DNA of 64,000 nucleotides from Algibacter marinivivus (GTDB taxonomy: Bacteria > Bacteroidota > Bacteroidia > Flavobacteriales > Flavobacteriaceae), in contig NZ_QFRI01000001.1 of NCBI RefSeq assembly GCF_003143755.1, positions 1,138,051 through 1,202,050 of the forward strand. Direction: 5' to 3'. Shown one piece after another: positions 9,091 through 17,561 of the stretch (positions are counted from its first letter, which is position 1; every line of letters starts with the position of its first letter). A program made the position numbers and the translations under genes. Under the pieces are notes generated by a model. The model had not been told where the DNA came from and ran no database searches. It was given only the letters and a program-made list of their open reading frames with translations.

Positions 9091-9294
9091 TTATTTTATT
9101 AGCAATATCACCAATAGTGTTATTCCGCCACTCATCATCACTGCGCTTGTCCAGTAGAAAGTTCTCGAACTCCATTGTTTCCACATTTCCTTACCATACA
9201 ATTTTTCTGCATACTTTTTAGTCAACTTCCAATACAGAAAAGTGATAATTAAAAAGAGCGCTAGAGCTATTAGTATTGTTAAATTATTTTCCAT
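9091..9294 (-). CDS. Small membrane protein linked to the Lgt-like gene
   Basis: A 67-residue protein with two hydrophobic helices (about residues 4-23 and 46-66) joined by a polar, basic loop (KLTKKYAEKLYGKEMWKQW). It begins 12 bases after the Lgt-like stop, so the two are cotranscribed. No family is recognised. A role as a partner of the Lgt-like enzyme is inference. Confidence 0.55.
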   Translation of the reverse strand: MENNLTILIALALFLIITFLYWKLTKKYAEKLYGKEMWKQWSSRTFYWTSAVMMSGGITLLVILLIK

Positions 9295-9306
9295 AAGAAC
9301 AATGTT

Positions 9307-10041
9307 TTACTTTTTTCTTGGTATTAAAGTCTTTCTGTAATACAACAAACAAATTAAGCATAAAATCTGAATAGTACTTAATCCAAGTACATAAAATACA
9401 TTCGGCTTTAAAAATTCAATAAAAAAGCGAAATCCGAAATAAAAAATCATAAACCATTTAAAAAGGTCTCCGTTTTTTAGGTTTCGATTACTCTTAATAT
9501 ACTTTAAACCAATAAATAGGAGAACTAAAAACACCAATTCGTATAACGATGTTGGGTGCCTCATTATGCCATCGCCTAAATTCATAGCTAAAAAAAGCGA
9601 AGTTTCTTCACCATAAGTAAACTCATTAATTCCAGAAAGAAAACAACCAACTCTGCCAATAAAAATCCCAAGAATAATAGGAAGCGTAAATAAATCTCCT
9701 GAAGATTCAGTTTCGCCAATACGTTTTTTAACAAATTCTACACCCAATAAACCACCAAACAAACCACCCATAATGGTTTTTGTGTTTAGTAACTGAATGA
9801 TGTTTTGTTGCGAAAAGTCAATAATAGGGTTTTCTAAAAAACCAACTAATCTAGAACCAATTAAAGCACCTAATGCGGCCCCCAGAATAATAGATAGTCT
9901 GTTATTTGAAGAGATAACATCAGAGCTGCGCCTTCTTAAAAAAACGTAATACCTAAACGCCACAAAAAAGGCAAGGTATTCTAAAACTAAATGAATATTT
10001 ATGTTGTAGCCAAATAATTGTGGCTCAAAAGGAATTTGCAA
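9307..10041 (-). CDS. Divergent prolipoprotein diacylglyceryl transferase (Lgt) paralogue
   Basis: A polytopic inner-membrane protein of 244 residues, shorter than usual Lgt. It keeps the family landmarks GRVGCFLSG (Arg130, matching the essential Arg143 of E. coli), RHPTSLYE (161-168) and FGFRFFIEF (Arg205). However, the segment MGGLFGGLLG has Phe95 where E. coli Lgt has the essential His103 (SFHGGLIG), and Cys133 replaces the Asn of GRIGNF. It is therefore unlikely to be the housekeeping Lgt, which should be elsewhere in the genome. The nearby radical SAM gene suggests an unusual lipid transfer or lipid-modifying role. The alignment was done by eye. Confidence 0.75.
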   Translation of the reverse strand: MQIPFEPQLFGYNINIHLVLEYLAFFVAFRYYVFLRRRSSDVISSNNRLSIILGAALGALIGSRLVGFLENPIIDFSQQNIIQLLNTKTIMGGLFGGLLGVEFVKKRIGETESSGDLFTLPIILGIFIGRVGCFLSGINEFTYGEETSLFLAMNLGDGIMRHPTSLYELVFLVLLFIGLKYIKSNRNLKNGDLFKWFMIFYFGFRFFIEFLKPNVFYVLGLSTIQILCLICLLYYRKTLIPRKK

Positions 10042-10087
10042 AAGCTGAATTTTTTATAAATATATATGTTTTTATGGTACATTTAGC

Positions 10088-11239
10088 ATGGAAAGAATAT
10101 CAAGATCGATGAAAGGAGTAATTTCAATATTGTGTTTAGTTTTTACTATATCAAATGCTTTTGCTCAAATAAGTAATGTTACTGAAGCGTTTTTATTGCC
10201 ATCAAGTTTAACTGAATCTTCAGGAGTAATATTCTTCAATAATAGATTAATTACTCACAATGATTCAGGAGGAGAGAATAAGCTGTATGAATTAGATGTA
10301 AATACTGAGCAAATTATAAGAACAGTTACGTTAACCAATGCTATAAATGTGGATTGGGAAGATATAACTCAAGATGATACATCTATTTATATTGGAGATA
10401 TTGGGAATAATAATGGTAATAGAACCGATTTAAAAATCTATAAAATTAGTAAATCAGATTATATAAGTTCTAATAGCATTACTGCAGAAATCATAGAATA
10501 TAATTATGCAGATCAAACTGATTTTTCATCCAATCCAAATAACACTATTTGGGATGCCGAAGCTTTAGTGTCTTTAGATTCAAATAATTTAATTTTATTC
10601 ACAAAAAATTGGATTGATGGTATAACCAAAGGCTATGTTATTCCATCAACAGCTGGTATGTATTCTGTTAACCCTTTAACTTCTACTTTAGTAAGCGGAG
10701 GCCTCATTACTGGAGGAACCTTTAATTCTTTAACAGGTAAATTATATTTAATTGGTTATGACCAGACTTTGCAACCTTTTGTTTGGGAGAGTTTTAATTT
10801 TAATTCAAACGATGTTTTTTCAGGAACCAACACGCTTACTACTTTATCTAATTTAGGTCAAGAACAAGCAGAGGCGATTACTTTTGTTGATGCTAACAAC
10901 TATTTGGTAACTTCAGAATCTTTTTCAATTTCTGTTGGTCCTTTTACAGTATCTGATGATGCAAAACTGATATCGTTTTCAACAAATGATACGACATTAT
11001 CAAACACTTCAATTGAAAACTTATCTGATGTTATTTTATATCCCAATCCTGCAATTTATACTTTGAAAGTAAAGAGCTCAAATCATTTTTTCCTTGAAAT
11101 ATTTGATACTAAACTAACACGGTTGTATAAAGGTAATGCTTCAAATATTGATGTGTCATCATTTAGCCAGGGTATTTATATTGTAAAAATTCATCTTGAA
11201 TCTAATAGAATACTTGTTAAAAAGTTTATCAAGAAATAA
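10088..11239 (+). CDS. Exported beta-propeller-like protein with type IX secretion sorting domain
   Basis: A 383-residue secreted protein. A Sec signal peptide ends SNAFAQ; ATG 10109 (MKGVISILCLV) would give an equally good signal, so the start is uncertain by seven codons. The body (about 30-300) contains repeated short beta-strand stretches such as SLTESSGVIFFNNRLITHNDSGG (split here as seen) and NVDWEDITQDDTSIYIGDIG, resembling exported propeller proteins. The last 75 residues, LSDVILYPNPAIYTLKV ... SSFSQGIYIVKI ... KFIKK, form a T9SS type-A C-terminal sorting domain. It is therefore predicted to reach the cell surface or medium. Activity is unknown. Confidence 0.8.
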   Translation: MERISRSMKGVISILCLVFTISNAFAQISNVTEAFLLPSSLTESSGVIFFNNRLITHNDSGGENKLYELDVNTEQIIRTVTLTNAINVDWEDITQDDTSIYIGDIGNNNGNRTDLKIYKISKSDYISSNSITAEIIEYNYADQTDFSSNPNNTIWDAEALVSLDSNNLILFTKNWIDGITKGYVIPSTAGMYSVNPLTSTLVSGGLITGGTFNSLTGKLYLIGYDQTLQPFVWESFNFNSNDVFSGTNTLTTLSNLGQEQAEAITFVDANNYLVTSESFSISVGPFTVSDDAKLISFSTNDTTLSNTSIENLSDVILYPNPAIYTLKVKSSNHFFLEIFDTKLTRLYKGNASNIDVSSFSQGIYIVKIHLESNRILVKKFIKK

Positions 11240-11243
11240 TTCT

Positions 11244-11251
11244 TAATTTTG
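11244..11251 (+). promoter_or_regulatory. -7 box (TAATTTTG) of dusB
   Basis: TAATTTTG fits TAnnTTTG and lies 17 bases before the TTG start of dusB, just after the stop of the preceding T9SS gene. The nearest upstream TTG (11214) is too far to be an ideal -33. Confidence 0.4.
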
Positions 11252-11268
11252 CGCCAAAATAAAATAGC

Positions 11269-12264
11269 TTGGTAAAAATAGATAACATAGAACTTCCAGA
11301 CTTCCCATTGCTTTTAGCACCAATGGAGGATGTTAGCGATCCGCCATTTCGTGCTTTGTGTAAGGAACAAGGTGCTGATGTGGTTTATACCGAGTTTGTG
11401 TCTAGCGAAGGCTTAATTCGTAATGCAGCAAAAAGCGTTATGAAGCTAGACATTTATGAGAAAGAGCGTCCGGTAGGCATCCAAATTTTTGGAGCTAACT
11501 TGGATAGTATGTTACAAACCATTGATATTGTTGAAAAATCTAAACCAGATATCATAGATATTAACTTTGGTTGCCCTGTAAAAAAAGTTGTAAGCAAAGG
11601 TGCTGGTGCTGGTATTTTGAAAGATATCTGTTTAATGGAGAAACTTACTGCGGAAATGGTAAAGCGAACCAACTTACCAATTACAGTTAAAACGCGATTA
11701 GGTTGGGATCATGATTCTATAAAAATTGTTGAGGTTGCTGAGCGTTTACAAGATGTGGGTTGTAAAGCAATTGCTATTCATGGTAGAACTCGCGCCCAAA
11801 TGTACAAGGGTGATGCCGATTGGAAACCTATTGCAGAAGTAAAAAATAATCCTAGGATGCATATTCCTGTGTTTGGAAATGGAGATATAACTAGTCCTGA
11901 ACGTGCCATGGAAATGCGAGATGATTACGGACTAGATGGTGCTATGATTGGTAGAGCTTCAATTGGAAATCCTTGGTTTTTTAAACAAGTAAAACACTTT
12001 TTTGAAACAGGTGAGCATTTGGCACCTATTTCCTTAGAAGAACGAGTGGAAGCTGCTCGTAGGCATTTACAAATGTCTATAGATTGGAAAGGTGAAGTTT
12101 TAGGTGTTTTTGAAACCCGTCGTCATTACACAAACTATTTTAAAGGCATTCCACACTTTAAAGAATACCGTATGAAAATGGTAACTTCTGACCATTCTGA
12201 AGATGTTTTTGCTGCTTTTGATGAGGTTCTTGAAAAGTTTGCTGGATATCAGTTTACAGAGTAA
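11269..12264 (+). CDS. dusB: tRNA-dihydrouridine synthase
   Basis: An FMN enzyme that reduces specific uridines in the tRNA D-loop with NADPH. The 331-residue protein shows LAPMEDVSDPPFR at the N-terminus, the catalytic Cys102 in INFGCPVKKV, KTRLGWD, AIHGRTRAQMYKG and GAMIGRASIGNPW. The only sensible start is TTG at 11269, as there is no ATG near and the residues VKIDNIELPDFPLLLAP are family-conserved. It ends one base before the convergent permease gene. Assignment to DusB rather than DusA/C is by overall motif form. Confidence 0.93.
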   Translation: MVKIDNIELPDFPLLLAPMEDVSDPPFRALCKEQGADVVYTEFVSSEGLIRNAAKSVMKLDIYEKERPVGIQIFGANLDSMLQTIDIVEKSKPDIIDINFGCPVKKVVSKGAGAGILKDICLMEKLTAEMVKRTNLPITVKTRLGWDHDSIKIVEVAERLQDVGCKAIAIHGRTRAQMYKGDADWKPIAEVKNNPRMHIPVFGNGDITSPERAMEMRDDYGLDGAMIGRASIGNPWFFKQVKHFFETGEHLAPISLEERVEAARRHLQMSIDWKGEVLGVFETRRHYTNYFKGIPHFKEYRMKMVTSDHSEDVFAAFDEVLEKFAGYQFTE

Positions 12265-12265
12265 T

Positions 12266-13471
12266 TTATATAGTCTTCATTAAAGACTTTGTAATTCTTG
12301 TTGATGCTATTTTTGAAGCTATAATACCCAAAATTGAAATGGTTATAAAAACGATTATTAGGTTTTCAAGCTTAATACTTACGGGGTAGGCAAGTGTTGG
12401 TGTAATCATAACAAGGCTGAAAACTTTTTGAAACGCTGTGATAATTAATGCAAGAACCAGCCCTATAAGTCCGCCAACGATACTAATCAAGCTGCCTTGG
12501 AAAAAGAAAATTTTACGAATATCTTTTACGGTAGCTCCAATATTAAATAAAGTGCTTAAACTTTGCTTTTTGTCAAGTATCATCATAATTAATGACCCAA
12601 TAACATTGAAGAATGCGATAATGAGAACCAATGTGAAAATCAGATAAACTGCTAAGTTTTCTGTATTTAGCATTTTATAAAGTGCATCATTAAGTTGCGC
12701 TCTATTTTTTAGAATAACTTTATCTCCTAAAATAGCTTTTATGTTTGTTTTTACTTGGGTTTCATCAACATCATCTTTTAGCTTAAACTCTATGGAAGAA
12801 ATTTGATTGTCTTCATAATTAAGTAAGTTTTTTGCTAAATCTATTGGGGCATAAACATAAGTATCATTTAGTTGTTCATTTATAAAAAACACACCTACAC
12901 TAATAGCTTTAACATTATTAAAAGCGTTTTTTGTTGAAGATATCTGCCCTTTTCCGGGTTTAGGCACATATACATTTATGGGCTTCGTGAAGTTTAAAAC
13001 ACCAAGGGATAAACTATTTGAAATACCCCAACCCACAACTAGCTGATTGGATTTTTGTTCTAACCAACTACCGTGATCTAAAGTTGAATCAATAGACACT
13101 ACACTTTGGAAATATTCGTCTACACCTTTAATAACTGCAAGTGTATTTTTATCTTCTGATGCCAAAAACACACGCTCTTCAACTATTTTAGAATAACTAG
13201 CAATATCAGCTAAATTATTAAGTTGATTAATTTCATTTTCTGTTAAAATAAAAGATTTTCCAATAACGGTTTCAGCTTTTAAATCAGGATCAACTTGACT
13301 TGAAAACTGTAGTGTAAAATCTTTTAAACCTGCAAAGCCAGAAAGCACAATAAATAAGGAGGCAGAACCTAAAATAACACCAATGATAGCAATATAAGTT
13401 ATAAAGTTTATAGCGTTATTTGAGCTCTTAGAGCGTAAGTAACGTTTTGCTATGTAAAGGGAAACATTCAT
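12266..13471 (-). CDS. ABC-type lipoprotein-release permease (LolC/LolE, FtsX-like)
   Basis: An inner-membrane subunit of a LolCDE-type transporter that extracts outer-membrane lipoproteins. The N-terminus MNVSLYIAKRYLRSKSSNNAINFITYIA is the LolC/E entry motif before transmembrane helix 1 (about 25-47). A periplasmic domain (about 48-270) follows, then three helices (about 275-300, 325-350, 365-390) forming the FtsX-like C-terminal domain. Length of 401 residues is typical. No ATPase partner is adjacent; in this phylum lolD is usually elsewhere. Members of this family can also serve other ABC exporters. Confidence 0.85.
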   Translation of the reverse strand: MNVSLYIAKRYLRSKSSNNAINFITYIAIIGVILGSASLFIVLSGFAGLKDFTLQFSSQVDPDLKAETVIGKSFILTENEINQLNNLADIASYSKIVEERVFLASEDKNTLAVIKGVDEYFQSVVSIDSTLDHGSWLEQKSNQLVVGWGISNSLSLGVLNFTKPINVYVPKPGKGQISSTKNAFNNVKAISVGVFFINEQLNDTYVYAPIDLAKNLLNYEDNQISSIEFKLKDDVDETQVKTNIKAILGDKVILKNRAQLNDALYKMLNTENLAVYLIFTLVLIIAFFNVIGSLIMMILDKKQSLSTLFNIGATVKDIRKIFFFQGSLISIVGGLIGLVLALIITAFQKVFSLVMITPTLAYPVSIKLENLIIVFITISILGIIASKIASTRITKSLMKTI

Positions 13472-13569
13472 AATCTATAATATTATGAAAATATAATGAC
13501 AAAATGAATGTTCAAGCAGACCATTGAAAAAACAATAAAAAATTATCTGGTTAAAACTCAATTAAAACA

Positions 13570-13974
13570 TTAAGACTTTTTTCTTTTTTCAAGAATTGTA
13601 GGGTCTTTTATTGGGTTTTCTTTCCCTTTTAAAGATTTCTCAATTTGGTCTATATACTCTAAAGAGTCGTCAATAAAAAATTCTAAATTAGGCATACGGC
13701 GTAGTTGATGCCTAGTACGTTGTGCTAATTCATGACGAATTGCTGGCGTGTTAGATGTTATGCCTTCTAGTAACTCTTTGGCTTTATCATTAGGAAAAAT
13801 ACTTAAGTATACTTTTGCAACACCTAAATCTACAGTAACTTTCACTTTACTTACAGAAATTAAAACACCACGCATACCGCCTTGAGTGGCAGCACCTTGG
13901 AGCACTTCAACTAAATCCTGTTGTAAAACGGTTCCTATCTTTTTTTGTCTTTGACTTTCCTCTATGTTACTCAT
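13570..13974 (-). CDS. rbfA: 30S ribosome-binding factor A
   Basis: Binds the 30S subunit and helps mature the 5' end of 16S rRNA. The 134-residue protein has the KH-like fold pattern of RbfA: N-terminal SQRQKKIGTVLQQDLVEVL, central VSKVKVTVDLGVAKVYLSIF, and HELAQRTRHQLRRMPNLEFFIDDSLEY. It lies upstream of the Lol-type permease with a 98-base gap, a common flavobacterial pairing. A minus-strand TATTTTTG box (14008-14015) precedes it. Confidence 0.95.
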   Translation of the reverse strand: MSNIEESQRQKKIGTVLQQDLVEVLQGAATQGGMRGVLISVSKVKVTVDLGVAKVYLSIFPNDKAKELLEGITSNTPAIRHELAQRTRHQLRRMPNLEFFIDDSLEYIDQIEKSLKGKENPIKDPTILEKRKKS

Positions 13975-14007
13975 TTATTAATACCTATTAATTAAAGGTT
14001 TAGGTTG

Positions 14008-14015
14008 CAAAAATA
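14008..14015 (-). promoter_or_regulatory. -7 box (TATTTTTG) of rbfA
   Basis: Minus-strand TATTTTTG, 33 bases before the rbfA start, fits TAnnTTTG. The -33 region shows no clear TTG. Confidence 0.45.
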
Positions 14016-14076
14016 ACGGATATTTAAAGATTATGTTACTTTTAAAGTGATTTTCGTATTTTGAAATAAAAATTTG

Positions 14077-14481
14077 ATGAATAAAATTGAACATATAGGT
14101 ATTGCGGTAAAAAATCTTAAAGATTCAAATGAATTGTTTTCGAAACTTTTTGGCGAGCCACATTATAAGGTAGAAGAAGTTAAGAGTGAAGGTGTAAAAA
14201 CGTCTTTTTTTAAAGTAGGCAATAATAAAATTGAATTATTAGAAGCCACAAAAAAGAGTAGCCCTATAGCTAAATTTATTGATAAAAAAGGGGAAGGGAT
14301 TCACCATATAGCCTTTGATGTTGATGATATAAAAGCTGAAATTAAGCGACTTAAAAAAGAAGGCTTTAAGGTGTTAAACGATACCCCTAAAAAAGGAGCT
14401 GATAATAAGTTGGTTGTTTTTTTGCATCCAAAATCAACAAACGGCGTTTTAATTGAGTTGTGTCAAGAGATAAAGGAATAA
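14077..14481 (+). CDS. mce: Methylmalonyl-CoA epimerase
   Basis: Interconverts (R)- and (S)-methylmalonyl-CoA, linking propionate or succinyl-CoA metabolism to the B12-dependent mutase. The 134-residue glyoxalase-fold protein shows MNKIEHIGIAVKNL (metal His), NNKIELLE (metal Glu), GIHHIAFDVDD (metal His) and VLIELCQE (Glu). ATG 14077 is preferred over the TTG one codon earlier. It reads toward the tRNA gene 50 bases downstream. No mutase gene is in the window. Confidence 0.9.
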   Translation: MNKIEHIGIAVKNLKDSNELFSKLFGEPHYKVEEVKSEGVKTSFFKVGNNKIELLEATKKSSPIAKFIDKKGEGIHHIAFDVDDIKAEIKRLKKEGFKVLNDTPKKGADNKLVVFLHPKSTNGVLIELCQEIKE

Positions 14482-14487
14482 TTTTTC

Positions 14488-14518
14488 TTGCTAACAATTA
14501 AAATAAGTAGTAATATTG
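14488..14518 (+). promoter_or_regulatory. Promoter of the CAU tRNA gene (TTG-N20-TAATATTG)
   Basis: TTG at 14488-14490 and TAATATTG at 14511-14518, close to the Bacteroidota consensus, end 12 bases before the tRNA. The spacer of 20 is at the long end. Confidence 0.5.
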
Positions 14519-14530
14519 CACTCCAATTTC

Positions 14531-14604
14531 GGTCCTATAGCTCAGTTGGTTAGAGCACCTGACTCATAATCAGGTGGTCCATGGTTCGAGTCCATGTGGG
14601 ACCA
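14531..14604 (+). tRNA. tRNA with CAU anticodon (elongator Met or Ile2)
   Basis: A complete 74-base cloverleaf: acceptor GGTCCTA/TGGGACC, D-arm GCTC...GAGC, anticodon stem CCTGA/TCAGG with loop CTCATAA (anticodon CAT), T-arm CATGG/CCATG with TTCGAGT, discriminator A, no encoded CCA. CAU tRNAs may read Met or, after lysidine modification, the Ile codon AUA; the sequence alone does not settle it. It is not the initiator by its paired acceptor end. Its 3' end serves as the left boundary of the 27-kb accessory region: bases 14593-14627 recur at 41928-41961. Confidence 0.95.
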
Positions 14605-14627
14605 CTTTTAAGAGATTGTAAAGCCTT
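14593..14627 (+). repeat. Left attachment-like direct repeat (tRNA 3' end)
   Basis: The 18 bases CATGTGGGACCACTTTTA, covering the tRNA 3' end and the bases after it, are repeated exactly at 41928-41945. The match continues with one gap and one mismatch through GATTGTAAAGCCTT. Direct repeats of a tRNA 3' end around accessory genes are the usual footprint of integrase-mediated insertion. Confidence 0.75.
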
Positions 14628-14658
14628 GATAATCAAATGATTACTCAAGGCTTTTTTT
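14621..14658 (+). terminator. Rho-independent terminator of the tRNA
   Basis: AAGCCTTGA-TAATC ... GATTA-C-TCAAGGCTT folds into a long stem with a small loop and is followed by seven T. It starts 17 bases after the tRNA. Confidence 0.85.
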
Positions 14659-14663
14659 GTAGG

Positions 14664-14683
14664 GCTAAAACATATGCTCAAAT
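14664..14683 (+). repeat. Short composite repeat GCTAAAAC-ATAT-GCTCAAAT
   Basis: Two similar 8-mers separated by ATAT. At 17013-17032 the same two 8-mers occur around the same ATAT but in swapped order. The two sites flank the helicase remnant. Otherwise the gap from the terminator to the remnant (14659-14819) holds nothing recognisable. Confidence 0.4.
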
Positions 14684-14819
14684 TCTTCTGGAAACCTTTG
14701 CTGTCATTGACGTCGTAGAAATAGTTTTATATCACTAATTATATTTTTTCGTGAATAAGTGACTACACTTTTACACAAGTTAGTTTACCCCTTTTATTCC
14801 TATTTCCTTTTGTCTAAAA

Positions 14820-16808
14820 AGCTTTAAAGCTTATGAAGAACTTGTTCAAAAACCTCACCTACAACAAGAGGCTAATTTAGAAACATTGAAAAAGTTTATA
14901 AGTAAGTTTACTGTTAGACGAACTAAAAGAGAAATTAATAAACTTATAGACAAAGCACCTGAAAACTACATAAATAAATTAGGTGTTAAATGTAGATTCC
15001 CCGAACAGGTTCCAAATTATTATGACACTAAAGAGACAGAACAAGACAAAACTATAGTTCAGTCTATAGGCGAATTATCAAAAGAGCTAAAAGGAATTAC
15101 CTATTTAACCTCATTGGTCGCTCCTTCTTATGAGTTTATAAATATTGATAAAGTTCAAGAATATGTTGATCGTCGATTTACTTCAGCTAAAGGTCTTAGT
15201 AGATACAACATTAGAAAATGCCTACGATCATCGGATGTAGCCTTATATGAGCATATTTATGGAACACGAAAGACAAAAAAGCAATATCAATTCAAGACTT
15301 CAAAAAATGAAAACAAAGCACGAATTGATTCTATTGAAGCACTTATTCATAGGAATCGTTTACCAACCTTAAGCAAGGTATTTAAAGATTGTGAAATCCC
15401 TGATTGGTATAAAGATAAATCAAAGTTTATCGCTGTTTGTCAGAAGGAAGTCCAAATATATAAAGATATAGCAGAGTTAACACTCAAATTATCTGGTGAA
15501 AGAGAATTAGGTAAAATCAACTTATTGGCTAATATTTCCAAGAAGCACAGTAAAATTGTAGCTTTTGATAGTACTGTAATTACCTTAAATTATTTTGAAC
15601 ATTTATTTAGAATGAATCACCCAGATCAAGATATTTTAGTTGCTACTGGATCAAATAAAAGAGATAGTGAAAAGGTTCTCTCTAAATTCGAATTAACTTC
15701 TGAAGATAACTTAAATACAATTGCATTGTGCTCAGATAAAATGGCTGAAGGGGTAGATTTACAGAAGGCGTCAGTTACCGTTTTATTGGATATGCCAAGT
15801 GTATTAAGAGTTGTAGAGCAACGTTTAGGAAGAATAGACAGAATGGATTCAATTCACAAAAAGATACTCACTTATTGGCCTAATGATAGTGATATTTATT
15901 CTCTTAAGGGAGATCAAAGGCTAGTAGAAATAAATGATTTTGTAGAAAATACTATAGGTTCAAATATTAAAATGCCAGAAGAATTAAGCTATAGACATTT
16001 CCAAAGAACAGATAGTATACAAGAAATGGTTCAAGAACTTAAAGAATATTCTGAAAAAGACGAAACATGGGAAGGTATTCATGATAGTTTTCAACCTATA
16101 ATTAATCTAAAAGAAGGAGATAATGCAATCATCAAGGAATCTGAATATAATCAGATTAAAAATACTAAAGCAACTATTAAAACTAGAGTAAGCTTTTTAA
16201 ATAGCAAAAGCGATTGGTGTTTTTTTGCCCTTAGAGGGAGTGAAACGAAAAGTTCTAGATGGTATTTTATAGAGTCAAATGCAAATAATAAAATATTTAC
16301 CGAATACCCTGAAGTTTGTGAAAAACTGAGAGAGTATATAAATGGTACTAGTGAAAAAAAGAAATGGGATGATAAGCACTTGAAAAAATACATTAATATA
16401 CTTAAGGATAAAGAAATTCAACTATTGCCCCCTAAAAAAAACCGAGCTCTTATTGTAGCTAAGAACCTTCTTGAAAAGAAAATAAGGGGTAGAAAGGATG
16501 ATGAGTTAAAAAAGAGAGTAATGAGAAAACTTTTGAACTTATTAAATCCTAAAAAAGAAAGTGTTGATTTTGAAAGTCTTGCTGATTTATGGATAAATGT
16601 ACTACAACCAAGATTAACAGAAAGGAGGGAAAGAAATAAAATAAAAAGGAAAGTATTTAACTTTGAAAGCTTAATAAAAGGTACTGCTCCAAATTTTATA
16701 GACTTTACAACTGAAGAGTTGTCTGAAATTCTTGAAAAATGTCCAGTTTCAGAAAATATTAATACAAAAATAGCTTCTTGTATTATAGGGATTAAATCTC
16801 AATTTTAA
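14820..16808 (+). pseudogene. 5'-truncated SNF2-type helicase (C-terminal part)
   Basis: The frame encodes the end of an SNF2/RapA-type ATPase domain (FISKFTVRRTKREIN) and a full helicase C domain, with motif V ALCSDKMAEGVDLQKASVTVLLD (broken here for length: DKMAEGVDLQKA) and motif VI VEQRLGRIDRMDS, then a long helical, basic tail. Helicase motifs I-III are absent. Homologous sequence clearly continues upstream of the possible TTG start at 14886 (SFKAYEELVQKPHLQQE) with no ATG, so the gene has lost its 5' half. It sits right after the tRNA, where integrated elements decay. The intact relatives are often accessory or defence helicases; which one is not determinable. Confidence 0.75.
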
Positions 16809-17045
16809 TATAACAAAAGTAAGCTCCTATTAGTATCTCATAATTTACAGCCTAATCCTTTTATTAAAAGCAATTAAATTAAAGTGGGTTGTAATATGCT
16901 CTTGATTTTCAATGCGAGGAGTCGCTGAGAGTTCTGTAAGGCTGTAGAGGACTACATTAAAGTCTTGAAAACCTTTATTAATAAAGAGTTTGTGTTTGTT
17001 TTAATTTTGAGAGCTCAAATATATGCTAAAACCTCGACTAAAAAA
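16809..17045. other. Intergenic stretch between helicase remnant and secretion cluster
   Basis: No gene is seen in these 237 bases. It contains the swapped 20-base composite repeat at 17013-17032. I see no convincing terminator for the convergent genes that meet here. Confidence 0.5.
17013..17032 (+). repeat. Short composite repeat GCTCAAAT-ATAT-GCTAAAAC
   Basis: The order-swapped partner of 14664-14683: the same two 8-mers and ATAT spacer, reversed in order but in the same orientation. Confidence 0.4.
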
Positions 17046-17561
17046 TCAACCAAAACTTTTCAAAAGCACACTTGCTTGTAAATAATTTTTTCCAGTTCTA
17101 AAATTCTTTTTCTTTTCAAAGTGAAGATTAATAATTTCTCCAAATTTGGTTTGTTGCTCTAATTGGTATATAAGTTTATTAATAGAATTGTAATCACCCT
17201 CAAGAATAAACCCATAAGTTTTGATTACAAGATTGTTTTTAGCAATTTTGTGGGGTTCAAGAAAACTAATTACTTTAAGATTATTTTTATTTGCAAATGC
17301 ATTGATAACCTTTAATAGATTATTTTGAATAGAGGAACCATCTAATTGGTATTTAGTCAAAAGGGAATCATAATAAACTTCTTTTTGTTTTAATAACGAT
17401 AATTGTTTTGATCCATTTTTGAACAATAATGCTTCTTGAGACAAGGTGTTAAACTGTTTTTTTTGTTGAAACGTTTTATTAATAGCTAATTGATAACAAA
17501 GCATTAATACAAGAGTAAAACCAATAATAAGTACTATGTTTTTTTGTTTATTATTCGTCAT
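17046..17561 (-). CDS. GspM/PilO-like inner-membrane secretion component
   Basis: A 171-residue bitopic protein: short cytoplasmic N-terminus, one transmembrane helix (about 9-27), a coiled-coil (about 30-85), then a small ferredoxin-like periplasmic domain (VISFLEPHKI ... GFILEGDYNSINKLIYQLE ... INLHFE). This is the PilO/GspM plan. In type II secretion it pairs with GspL/PilN to join the cytoplasmic ATPase to the pseudopilus. It overlaps the GspL-like gene by 11 bases and ends the minus-strand operon. Sequence identity to named families is low; the call rests on topology and context. Confidence 0.7.
   Translation of the reverse strand: MTNNKQKNIVLIIGFTLVLMLCYQLAINKTFQQKKQFNTLSQEALLFKNGSKQLSLLKQKEVYYDSLLTKYQLDGSSIQNNLLKVINAFANKNNLKVISFLEPHKIAKNNLVIKTYGFILEGDYNSINKLIYQLEQQTKFGEIINLHFEKKKNFRTGKNYLQASVLLKSFG

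Noticed and set aside
9307-10041. Naming the Lgt-like gene lgt
   Set aside because: Loss of the essential His and of the GRIGNF Asn argues against it being the housekeeping enzyme.
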